NCBI GenBank assembly: GCA_028714055.1
Contig: JAQTNB010000015.1
Location: forward strand, 1-11,288
DNA: 11,288 nucleotides
Origin: Candidatus Omnitrophota bacterium
GTDB lineage: Bacteria > Omnitrophota > Gorgyraeia > Gygaellales > Profunditerraquicolaceae
Reading direction: 5' to 3'
Part shown: positions 1 through 5,873 of the stretch, piece by piece
How positions within the stretch are numbered: the stretch's first letter is position 1
Layout: each line of letters opens with the position of its first letter
Position numbers and translations under genes: made by a program
Notes under the pieces: model-generated
The model's input: only the letters and a program-made list of their open reading frames with translations
Database searches by the model: none
Told to the model about the DNA's origin: nothing

Positions 1-61
1 CCGTTCGGCTATCCGTGCGTAGCTCTTTGAGGTTGAAAAACCTTTCGATTGCGTTTCTCAT
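1..61 (-). CDS. N-terminus of a probable AzgA/NCS2-type purine permease (partial, runs off window)
   Basis: An ATG at 59-61 opens a minus-strand frame that stays open to the window edge and gives 20 residues, MRNAIERFFNLKELRTDSRT. This matches the usual beginning of the AzgA/PbuG branch of the NCS2 family (guanine/hypoxanthine/adenine permeases), where a short amphipathic segment of the form ERFFxLKExxTxxRTE precedes the first membrane helix. The conserved membrane part lies outside the window, so the call rests on this short pattern only. The ribosome-binding site is weak: a GAGA lies about nine bases upstream and there is no GGAGG. The gene follows the tRNA-Ser(CGA) gene and three palindromes. 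If the call is right, the protein is an inner-membrane nucleobase transporter. A different short-leader protein cannot be excluded. Confidence 0.5.
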   Translation of the reverse strand, partial: MRNAIERFFNLKELRTDSRT

Positions 62-75
62 CTTTAATATCTCTG

Positions 76-110
76 CCCCGCCTCATAAAATGTAGTAAAA
101 TACGGCGGAG
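76..110 (-). repeat. Short palindromic element CTCCGCC...GGCGGGG in the leader of the partial permease gene
   Basis: On the minus strand CTCCGCC (104-110) faces GGCGGGG (76-82) across an AT-rich 21-nt loop. One of the seven pairs is a U-G wobble in the minus-strand RNA and would be a C-A mismatch in the plus-strand RNA, so the structure favours minus-strand transcripts. The right side reads TTTATGAGGCGG, the same string found at 5860-5871 in the larger palindrome beside the other tRNA-Ser gene, so the two appear related. The element ends 15 nt before the ATG at 61, close enough to affect translation or mRNA stability. It has no U-tract, so it is not a classic terminator. Confidence 0.55.
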
Positions 111-150
111 ATCAAATGACCTCTTATGCCTCCACCTCAACTCGTAAGCA

Positions 151-192
151 GCATCAACATTTCCCGCACTTCGTGCCGGGAAATTTTGATGC
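151..192. repeat. Long near-perfect hairpin between tRNA-Ser(CGA) and the partial permease gene
   Basis: The arms are GCATCAA-c-ATTTCCC-GCAC and GTGC-c-GGGAAAT-t-TTGATGC around the three-base loop TTC, giving about 18 base pairs with one mismatch and one bulge. It lies 47 nt past the 3' end of the serine tRNA in the direction of transcription. Neither side carries a run of T, so an intrinsic terminator is not supported. It could be a transcript-end stabiliser, a Rho-type end, or a member of a palindromic repeat family. Its sequence is unlike the CTCCGCC element next to it. Confidence 0.7.
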
Positions 193-204
193 ACTCGTTG
201 ACAT

Positions 205-236
205 GAATTTACTAATGTTCAAATCCCAGTAAATTC
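205..236. repeat. Perfect 9-bp inverted repeat immediately 3' of tRNA-Ser(CGA)
   Basis: GAATTTACT at 205-213 is the exact reverse complement of AGTAAATTC at 228-236, separated by a 14-nt loop. It begins two bases beyond the tRNA discriminator base, so the primary tRNA transcript would carry it as a 3' trailer hairpin. It could serve as a processing signal for 3' trimming. The layout (GAATTT..CT arms, 14-nt spacer) resembles the inverted repeat just 5' of the other serine tRNA at 5773-5802. Confidence 0.6.
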
Positions 237-238
237 TA

Positions 239-326
239 CGGAGGGGGTGGGATTCGAACCCACGCGAGCCTTACGACCCAACCGCTTTTCGAGAGCGGCC
301 CGTTATGACCACTTCGGTACCCCTCC
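239..326 (-). tRNA. tRNA-Ser(CGA), reads UCG
   Basis: The minus strand folds as a class II tRNA. A seven-base acceptor GGAGGGG (320-326) pairs with CCCCTCC (240-246). The anticodon stem CCGCT/AGCGG holds the loop CTCGAAA with anticodon CGA (plus-strand tcg at 289-291). A long variable arm follows, and the T-arm contains GGTTCGAATCC-type sequence. Discriminator base is G (complement of 239), as expected for serine. The next bases are TA, so CCA is not encoded and must be added after transcription, unlike the UGA serine tRNA in this window. An extended -10 promoter lies upstream, between it and the methyltransferase gene. Confidence 0.97.
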
Positions 327-346
327 AAACCCCGCAAGAAGGACTT

Positions 347-355
347 ATTATATCA
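347..355 (-). promoter_or_regulatory. Extended -10 promoter (TGaTATAAT) for tRNA-Ser(CGA)
   Basis: The minus strand carries a perfect TATAAT (347-352) preceded by TG at the extended -10 position (354-355). Initiation would fall about six or seven bases downstream, leaving a leader of roughly 13 nt before the tRNA 5' end at 326. No good -35 is visible: 17-18 bases upstream gives TTCTGC or TTTCTG. A missing -35 is tolerated by extended -10 promoters. The element sits within about ten bases of the methyltransferase stop codon, so the tRNA can be transcribed apart from the envelope operon. Confidence 0.65.
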
Positions 356-359
356 AAAA

Positions 360-1241
360 TCAGACGGGCGCAGAAAGCTTTTTTCTGCTAAAAAACATGT
401 TCCGGGTATGGCTCCGCAGCCCTGCCTGCCACGGCCGGAGCCCTTTTTTGGTAAGAATATACGGATAAAAACCCTGCGACTGGAGGGATTCGATAAGCTG
501 GTGAGCCGTAGTCCCGTGCCGGAGCAAAAATTCGTTGATCACCTCAAGAAGCAGATAGGAAACAGTGCCTAATGTTTTCTGCGCGCCGCTGAGGATCAGG
601 GGTTCGGCGCCTTCGGCATCAATGACAAGAAAATCCGCCTTTTGCGCGCCTGAGGCGGTAAGATAGCCGTCAAGCGTTACGGTTTTGACAAGGATATCCC
701 CTTCGCCCTTTTCCCGGGAAAAAGCCGAACTCATCCCTCCGATAGAAAGCAACGCCTCCCCTGCTTCCCGGGAAACGGCAAGCTGCTCCAAGGTTATATT
801 GTGCCGGTTACTCAGGCGGAGATTCTCGGCGAACGCCGCGCAATACTCAGGCACGGGCTCAAAACATATAACACGCCCGCCTGGACCGACAATGCCCGAA
901 GCAACCAGCCCAAGCCAACCGTCTTTATACGTCCCGATCTCGATAAAAGTGTCATTCGGGCGCAGATAGCGGAAAAGGAGGGCTGTTTCCAGCGGGGAAG
1001 CCATGCCCATATACGCGATCCCCAGGGCCAGGGCATCGGCGCGGGAAAGCTTAAGCCTGATGCCGTAATCACACGTATAAACTGCTTCCCGCGGAGCGAT
1101 GAGAGGCCCAAAAAATTTGCCCAATATTCCCGCTTCCAGGTGGATGCTTAAAAGAGGAGATACGCGGCGGTAAAATACCCTGCTCAAACGATGCAGAAAA
1201 AAAAGGAAGCCCCTTCGTAATAAAGAACTGTTCTTATGCAT
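360..1241 (-). CDS. FkbM-type SAM-dependent methyltransferase
   Basis: A 293-residue protein with the Rossmann-type methyltransferase core of the FkbM family. Motif I is FIEIGTYKDGW (99-109), the acidic end of strand 2 is ICFEPVPEY (125-133), and the post-core strand is FLVIDAEGAEPLIL (204-217), the family's hallmark D-x-EGAE segment. FkbM enzymes transfer methyl groups from S-adenosylmethionine, usually to hydroxyls of sugars, polyketides or surface glycans; the substrate here cannot be read from sequence. Motif I is atypical, with EIGTYKDGW where many members have D-x-GAN-x-G. The N-terminus (1-50) is basic and hydrophobic but not a convincing signal peptide. The ATG overlaps the kinase gene by 8 nt and has no visible Shine-Dalgarno sequence, implying translational coupling. 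It is the last gene of the porin/binding-protein/kinase operon, suggesting an envelope substrate (inference). Confidence 0.85.
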   Translation of the reverse strand: MHKNSSLLRRGFLFFLHRLSRVFYRRVSPLLSIHLEAGILGKFFGPLIAPREAVYTCDYGIRLKLSRADALALGIAYMGMASPLETALLFRYLRPNDTFIEIGTYKDGWLGLVASGIVGPGGRVICFEPVPEYCAAFAENLRLSNRHNITLEQLAVSREAGEALLSIGGMSSAFSREKGEGDILVKTVTLDGYLTASGAQKADFLVIDAEGAEPLILSGAQKTLGTVSYLLLEVINEFLLRHGTTAHQLIESLQSQGFYPYILTKKGLRPWQAGLRSHTRNMFFSRKKLSAPV

Positions 1242-3489
1242 GCACGGCCGGCATCTTCACGATAAACGTTGTTCCGGCGCCCTTTGCGCTGTTCACTTCA
1301 ATGCTGCCGTTATGCGCTTTGATGATATTGTAAACGATCGATAAGCCTAAACCGGTGCCCTGGCCGACCTCTTTGGTAGTAAAGAAGGGGTCAAAAATCT
1401 TGTTAATCGTTTCTTCATCCATGCCGATCCCCGTATCGGTAATAGAAAGGCGGACAGTATTTTCCCGGGGATTATCAACCGTCTCTATGGTAATGGTTCC
1501 GCCTTCTTTGGCTGCTTTTTGTAAGATCGCCCAGCGGGCATTGGAGAAGATATCAAAAATGAACTGCTGGAGGAGCTGCGGCTCACCCATCACAAGAGGG
1601 AGGTCAGGCTGCAACGCTTTTTGGATAGTAATGCCTTCTAATTGAAATTCCCGGCTGATCAACACCGCGACCTTTTCAACAGCCTCATTAAGCGAAACGC
1701 GCTCAAAGGTCCCTTTGGAAGCGTGGGAGAAATCAAGGAGCGAGCGGATGATGCGCTTACAGCGCTCCGCGGACTCTTCAATAACATCCAGTATTTTCTT
1801 GAAATCTTCCATGCGGAAATCCTGCTGCTGCGTCGCAAGCATCTTCACCAGCTGGACATTATTCAAAACGCCGGAAAGGGGGTTATTGATCTCATGGGCC
1901 ACCCCTCCTGCCAATAAGCCAAGCGATGCCATCTTGGAAGACTGGGCAAGCTGTGCCTGCGTAGCTTTCAGCTGATTATAGGCCTCTTTCAGTTCGGCTT
2001 CCGCCCGCTTCAGCGCGCTGATATCCGAGAGGTTTTCGACAAGCACCTTTCGGCCGTTGAGGATGATCGAGACTACCGTTTTGATGACCGGGATACGCTC
2101 TCCGCTTGCCCTGATAAAGACCCTTTCTGAATTATCCACCGTGCCCCCCAGGTCGGAAACAGGGCATTTTCCTTCTTCCGCGGGACAGACAAATTTGTGG
2201 CAGATCGATCCGATGATCCGGTCTTTCGGAACGCCAGCCATCTCTACAAGAGTGGAATTCGCATCTATGATCACATGGCTTTCATAATCTACGATCAGTA
2301 TCCCCGTGCGCACGCTGTCAAATATAGTCTTAAGGTATTCTTCCTGCTGGCGGAGTATTGCTTCGACCTGCTTGCGTTTCTCGACTTCCTTTTCCAGGTC
2401 ATCCCGCGAAACGGTTACTGTCCGCAGGTCCTCCACCATCTTGTTGAACGCCTGGGTCAATTCCCCTGTTTCATCTTGCGCGCGGACCTTGAGCCTCCGG
2501 GAAAAATCACCTTTGGCTATTTCGCGGGAAAAAGCCGTCAATTCAAGCAAGGGTAGCGTGATATACCGGCCCAAGAGGCTCGTAACCAGGAAGCCGATGA
2601 CCAAAAGAAGCAAAGAACAGAGCAAAAGGTTTGCCCGCAGTGCCTGCGGTGCCTTCATAAAATCGATATAGGGATAGATGACGAGGACCGAATAGCCGAA
2701 TTTCTCAAGGCCCGCGTATCCGACGAACGCATCGGTGCCAAAAAGCGTCGCTCTGCCGCGCCCTGACCTTAACGCGAGGGCCGCGGCCAATAGGTCTTGC
2801 GATCTCGTGTCGCTTCCCGCCGATATTTTGGTTAAGATCTCGCTATCGCGGGGATGTGATAAAATGATCCCCCGCTTGTCAACTAAAGAGGCGAAGCCAT
2901 TGGCGCTTATGCGCGCCCTGCTTATCAGGCCCGATATCTCCTCAATGGGCGCTTCCGTATAAAGCACATTGATAAGCTTGTCGCCGAAATAAGAATAGTG
3001 GCTTATCATCATTTTCACGGTCGGAAGCTCGGTCCCCGGGTCGATTTCAACGGGGGCGACGACCAGTTCGCCGCGCCGCGAGACTGCTTCTTTAAAAAGA
3101 GGGGTTTCGGAAAAATTCCTCAAATCATAGGATATATCGCGGCCATGCACCCTCACCAACTCCGCGCCGTCTGCCCCGAGCAGGCTGATCGCCTGGAATT
3201 GCTCCGCAAAATTGGAGAAATACTCCTGGAGCATAAGGGGCTGGGCTTTAACGTTAAACACCTCTATCTCATGGCCGGAGAGTATCCGTGACATCAGCTC
3301 AGCCTTATGAGAGAAAAACACATCCACCTCTTCGCTCAAGAATAAAACCGTGGTCTGGATGCGTTCCTGCTGAGACGCCTGCAGGTAACGCCTCATGAGG
3401 AAATCGCTATAAATGCCGATAGTAAACGCACCCGCGCAAAAAAAGGTTACGACAAGTAAAAGCAGTTTATTCTTTATGGAGGCGAACAT
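1234..3489 (-). CDS. Membrane sensor histidine kinase, dCache-HAMP-PAS-HisKA-HATPase_c
   Basis: A 751-residue kinase. Helix 1 is about residues 8-27, an extracytoplasmic dCache-like sensor about 35-280, and helix 2 about 286-307. HAMP is about 308-360 (containing IAKGDFSRRL and DETGELTQAFNKM), then a short coiled coil, PAS about 383-490, and a second coiled coil to 518. The H-box is GGVAHEINNPLSG with phospho-acceptor His532. The ATPase has DTGIGM (685-690), the F-box FDPFFTTK, and GTGLGLS (711-717). In the N-box the usual first Asn is Asp646, while the second, Asn650, is kept. The PAS domain carries Cys430, Cys435 and Cys442 in a CHxxxCPx5CP arrangement. There is no receiver domain and no response regulator in the window, so its partner is elsewhere. 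The start lies 9 nt after the binding-protein gene, with AGGG overlapping that gene's stop as a modest ribosome-binding site. Confidence 0.95.
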   Translation of the reverse strand: MFASIKNKLLLLVVTFFCAGAFTIGIYSDFLMRRYLQASQQERIQTTVLFLSEEVDVFFSHKAELMSRILSGHEIEVFNVKAQPLMLQEYFSNFAEQFQAISLLGADGAELVRVHGRDISYDLRNFSETPLFKEAVSRRGELVVAPVEIDPGTELPTVKMMISHYSYFGDKLINVLYTEAPIEEISGLISRARISANGFASLVDKRGIILSHPRDSEILTKISAGSDTRSQDLLAAALALRSGRGRATLFGTDAFVGYAGLEKFGYSVLVIYPYIDFMKAPQALRANLLLCSLLLLVIGFLVTSLLGRYITLPLLELTAFSREIAKGDFSRRLKVRAQDETGELTQAFNKMVEDLRTVTVSRDDLEKEVEKRKQVEAILRQQEEYLKTIFDSVRTGILIVDYESHVIIDANSTLVEMAGVPKDRIIGSICHKFVCPAEEGKCPVSDLGGTVDNSERVFIRASGERIPVIKTVVSIILNGRKVLVENLSDISALKRAEAELKEAYNQLKATQAQLAQSSKMASLGLLAGGVAHEINNPLSGVLNNVQLVKMLATQQQDFRMEDFKKILDVIEESAERCKRIIRSLLDFSHASKGTFERVSLNEAVEKVAVLISREFQLEGITIQKALQPDLPLVMGEPQLLQQFIFDIFSNARWAILQKAAKEGGTITIETVDNPRENTVRLSITDTGIGMDEETINKIFDPFFTTKEVGQGTGLGLSIVYNIIKAHNGSIEVNSAKGAGTTFIVKMPAVHA

Positions 3490-3498
3490 AGTTTTACC

Positions 3499-4308
3499 CT
3501 ATTGTGCGGGGATCAGCCCGTTTTCGGACATCATGCCTTCTGCTTCGGCGCTAAAAAGGAAATCAAGAAACTCTTTTGCCAGGCCCAAGGGCTCATTTCT
3601 CCAGGCGATCCCCAGGGGCACAACCGGCTTATAGGTGTTTTTCCCCACGTTTTCAAAAGAGGGGTATGCGCCGTCAAACGCCACTATTCTGACTTTGGCT
3701 CCGCGCGTCACCGCCATAGGAGCGTAGCCGATCACGCTGTCATGACGAGAGACAGCCTCGATCAACTCGGGGGTACTGTAGATTATTTTCCCCACGGATG
3801 ACGAGAAAGCCGCTTTTAAATCCGGGAACATGTTTTCAAGGACAGAACGGCATGAGTCGCCGTTTTCCCGGTTTGCCACGTAGATCTTGCCCCCTGTTGC
3901 CCCAAGCTCTTCCCAGGAAGCGATCTTCCCTGAAAAAATACCGGTTACCTGGTCTAAGGTAATATTCTCTATCCCCTGGACGTTAGCGCTGACGATAAAG
4001 ACGATCGGGCTCAACGCGAACGTCCGGGAGGCAAGGCCAAACTGCTTCTCCGAACCCTTCAGGGGCCTGGCGATATGCGCCAAGTCACATTTCCCTTCTA
4101 TCAAAGCCTTGATCCCTCCTGCGCTGCCGATGGCGTTGGGCACCTCAACAACCTTGCCGGGATGCTTTTGCTCAAATGCCTGGGCTAAGATATGCAAAAA
4201 CTGTTGGCTGTCCCCGGTCCCTTCAACAGTAATTTTCTCCTGGGCTAAAGCAAAACCAAAACCGGAAAGCATAAACAAGGCTACCGTAAGCACTCTGATT
4301 GTCTTCAT
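3499..4308 (-). CDS. Secreted PstS-like periplasmic substrate-binding protein
   Basis: A 269-residue protein with a signal peptide (basic MKTIR, hydrophobic core, probable cleavage after ALA at 20-22). The mature part has the type II phosphate-binding-protein plan: a TVEGTGDS segment near the start, IGSAGGIKALIEG (about 60-72), IARPLKGSE typical of the family's dia.aSRplk..E motif, then TGIFSGKIASWEELG. The RENGDSCRSVLE segment sits where PstS proteins have RExxSGTR, so the anion-binding serine/arginine region is altered. Phosphate is the family default; another oxyanion or a purely sensory ligand is possible. A good Shine-Dalgarno GAGGAG (4316-4321) precedes the ATG. It sits 22 nt after the porin gene and 9 nt before the kinase gene. 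No PstC, PstA or PstB follows, so it may feed ligand to the kinase sensor domain rather than to a transporter (inference). Confidence 0.9.
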   Translation of the reverse strand: MKTIRVLTVALFMLSGFGFALAQEKITVEGTGDSQQFLHILAQAFEQKHPGKVVEVPNAIGSAGGIKALIEGKCDLAHIARPLKGSEKQFGLASRTFALSPIVFIVSANVQGIENITLDQVTGIFSGKIASWEELGATGGKIYVANRENGDSCRSVLENMFPDLKAAFSSSVGKIIYSTPELIEAVSRHDSVIGYAPMAVTRGAKVRIVAFDGAYPSFENVGKNTYKPVVPLGIAWRNEPLGLAKEFLDFLFSAEAEGMMSENGLIPAQ

Positions 4309-4330
4309 TTTTCTTCTCCTCGCTCACATG

Positions 4331-5593
4331 CTAAAACTGGGAAGCGACTATGGCCGACAAGAGGTTATTATCCGCGTCATCGACCCCCGCACCCGATTCT
4401 TTATTCCAATCGTAACTTAATTTAAGCAAGACATTCTGCGTCAGGCGATACCCCACACCGAGGGAATACCGTTGATACTCGTTGCAGGAGATGTTGTTCA
4501 AAGAAACCGTGGTATCACTATCAAGGTCTATAACGCTGAACCTCCCTGCCACGTAAAAGCGCTTGGTCAGGTTATACACCCCTTCCAGGAACCCGAACTG
4601 CCCGCTTCGCTCCGTGCTTACCGCAGCACCCGAAGATACGTCGTCGCTAAACGCGCCGTATGCAAAGCGCAGGATCGCCTTTGAATCAGAAAAAGCAGGG
4701 GGGTCAGGGTTTTTCCCTTTTTTAAAGTCATAACGCAGGTCCACTTCCCAGATCTCGCGGGACCATCTAAGGGCATTGCTCGGACGCGCGGATAAGCCGC
4801 CGATACACATTTCTGCGCTGGATGATTTCATGGAGCCGGAATTAAAATAGCTTGCGCTGACAGACAGAGGGTCAAGGATACTGTAGGAAAGCTTTCCGGT
4901 AAACGATTTGGCAGAGGAGGTATCCGATCCGGTCCCGGAATTGCCGTTGGTGACCGAAAGCACGTAGCTTAAAGGCTTTGCCTTGCCTATTTTTCCGCTC
5001 ACCTGAAGGCCTTCGTCTTTTCCGTCTACATTAGAGGCGGAGTTAGTCGGCAAAGCCCCCTCTACCGCGTTGTTGTAGAGGACCTCTTCTCCGAAATCAA
5101 GCCTGATCCTGCCTATTCGCGAACGCAAAGGAAAAGACAAACCCAGCAATTTTTCCAGGTTCGTATCCAAATACGCGTAGTCAACGCTGTTAAAAGACCC
5201 GTTATTTAAATTGAAACGCAATACGGCTTTATTAATGTCATCCGGCTTAAAGCTAAGCTGGAGCTTGGCATCGGGAGCTTCGAATGATCCCGCGGGATAA
5301 GACCCTGCCTTGCCGGAATCAAAGTACCCAGTCACCAGGCGGCCTTTAAGCTCGAGCCTGGAGGCAAGCTTCTCCATGGTAACGGCTGCTTCGGGCTGTT
5401 TGGTTATGGCTTGCTGCGGTGGTGGGGGTGTTTGGCTGGAAGCTTTCTGCCCCTGCTCAAGGGCCTCAATGCGCTTTGATAACTCCTGGACCTGGGCTTT
5501 TAACGCGGCGATCTCGTCATCACGCTCGTCTGCGCAGGCGTAAGATGCAAAGATAAATAACGCGAGTATAAGGATGCCTATGCCTTTCACCAT
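4331..5593 (-). CDS. Outer-membrane porin with N-terminal coiled coil
   Basis: A 420-residue protein. I start it at the ATG at 5593 rather than the in-frame GTG at 5617. The ATG is preceded directly by a very G-rich Shine-Dalgarno tract and yields a clean signal peptide (MVKG, hydrophobic core, cleavage near YACA). The mature N-terminus has a charged heptad stretch (DDEIAALKAQVQELSKRIEA) followed by a Pro/Gln-rich linker. This suits a trimeric coiled coil that reaches the periplasm or cell wall. The rest is alternating beta-barrel sequence rich in Ser, Gly, Asn and aromatics, ending ...IVASQF with the terminal Phe recognised by the BAM complex. IGRIRLDFGEE and the DGKDEGLQVSGKIG region resemble the OprP/OprO-like barrel class, which fits a PstS-like neighbour. 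Selectivity cannot be told from sequence. It is the first gene of the envelope operon. Confidence 0.85.
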   Translation of the reverse strand: MVKGIGILILALFIFASYACADERDDEIAALKAQVQELSKRIEALEQGQKASSQTPPPPQQAITKQPEAAVTMEKLASRLELKGRLVTGYFDSGKAGSYPAGSFEAPDAKLQLSFKPDDINKAVLRFNLNNGSFNSVDYAYLDTNLEKLLGLSFPLRSRIGRIRLDFGEEVLYNNAVEGALPTNSASNVDGKDEGLQVSGKIGKAKPLSYVLSVTNGNSGTGSDTSSAKSFTGKLSYSILDPLSVSASYFNSGSMKSSSAEMCIGGLSARPSNALRWSREIWEVDLRYDFKKGKNPDPPAFSDSKAILRFAYGAFSDDVSSGAAVSTERSGQFGFLEGVYNLTKRFYVAGRFSVIDLDSDTTVSLNNISCNEYQRYSLGVGYRLTQNVLLKLSYDWNKESGAGVDDADNNLLSAIVASQF

Positions 5594-5608
5594 CCCCCCC
5601 CCTCCCCT
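5594..5608 (-). promoter_or_regulatory. G-rich ribosome-binding site with a nine-G run before the porin start
   Basis: The minus strand reads AGGGG-A-GGGGGGGGG directly up to the porin ATG. The GGGGAGG part can pair with the anti-Shine-Dalgarno sequence, and it decides the choice of start over the upstream GTG. The uninterrupted run of nine G sets the spacing to the ATG and is prone to slippage, so its length may differ between cells or assemblies. Confidence 0.7.
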
Positions 5609-5679
5609 CGAGAACACCTCAGAAGCTTATTTACGCTCGCCTTTGAGCCTGGGTGACCGGTGATTGCCTTGATTCAATA

Positions 5680-5770
5680 TGGCGGTGGGGGAGAGATTCG
5701 AACTCTCGGTGGAGGAAACCCCCACAACAGTTTTCAAGACTGCCGCTTTCAACCGCTCAGCCACCCCACC
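5680..5770 (-). tRNA. tRNA-Ser(UGA) with encoded CCA, reads UCA (and other UCN)
   Basis: Class II fold on the minus strand. Acceptor GGTGGGG (5764-5770) pairs with CCCCACC (5684-5690). The D-arm starts TGGCTGAGCGG. The anticodon stem GCAGT/ACTGT has one G-U pair, with loop CTTGAAA and anticodon TGA (plus-strand tca at 5734-5736). The long variable arm contains GGGGTTTCCTCC, and the T-arm GAGAGTTCGAATCTCTC is perfect. Discriminator G is at 5683 and CCA is encoded (5680-5682), in contrast to the CGA tRNA. It lies 179 nt after the membrane-protein gene and 86 nt before the porin start. No clear promoter is seen, only a weak TAGAAA -10 within the adjacent hairpin, so it may be cut from a longer transcript. 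Confidence 0.97.
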
Positions 5771-5772
5771 TA

Positions 5773-5802
5773 GAATTTCTATCTTCTACAGATCAGAAAT
5801 TC
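5773..5802. repeat. Hairpin just 5' of tRNA-Ser(UGA)
   Basis: GAATTTCT at 5773-5780 is matched by AGAAATTC at 5795-5802. The inner bases ATCT/AGAT extend the stem to about 12 pairs around the loop TCTAC with one bulged C. It lies two bases from the mature tRNA 5' end on the leader side, so it could affect RNase P access or be a remnant of a repeat. The outer arm design matches the inverted repeat at 205-236 beside the other serine tRNA. There is no adjacent T-run. Confidence 0.65.
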
Positions 5803-5803
5803 A

Positions 5804-5873
5804 CTCCGCCGAATATGCGAAAATTGTCTGGAGCGAAGCGACAGAGAATTTTCGCATAGTTTATGAGGCGGAG
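5804..5873. repeat. 70-bp composite palindrome CTCCGCC...GGCGGAG
   Basis: Nested matched arms are visible: CTCCGCC (5804-5810) with GGCGGAG (5867-5873); ATGCGAAAATT (5815-5825) with AATTTTCGCAT (5847-5857), 11 perfect pairs; TCTG with CAGA inside that; and GC-GAA-GC at the tip. Asymmetric internal loops separate the arms. It fills the gap between the membrane-protein gene and tRNA-Ser(UGA). A shorter relative sits at 76-110 near the other serine tRNA. It is most likely a dispersed palindromic repeat of the REP or MITE type. It carries no coding sequence and no U-tract. Confidence 0.75.

Noticed and set aside
151..192. Intrinsic terminator
   Set aside because: The stem is strong but neither flank has a run of T.
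9..194. 61-codon minus-strand ORF
   Set aside because: It crosses two hairpins, has no ribosome-binding site, is rich in Arg with no family resemblance, and lies in a different frame from the better permease-like start at 61.
62..238. Purine riboswitch ahead of the possible permease
   Set aside because: I could not find the conserved three-way-junction sequences; only simple hairpins are visible.
205..240. A plus-strand tRNA remnant, because TGTTCAAATCCCAG looks like a T-loop
   Set aside because: No T-stem pairing or other arms can be drawn; the sequence is better explained as a simple inverted repeat.
3499..4308. Genuine phosphate-uptake PstS
   Set aside because: No pstC, pstA, pstB or phoU is in the window and the RExxSGTR-like loop is altered, so I keep the call at PstS-like.
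5594..5617. GTG at 5617 as the porin start
   Set aside because: It would translate the ribosome-binding site into an Arg-Gly run before an otherwise clean signal peptide that begins at the ATG at 5593.
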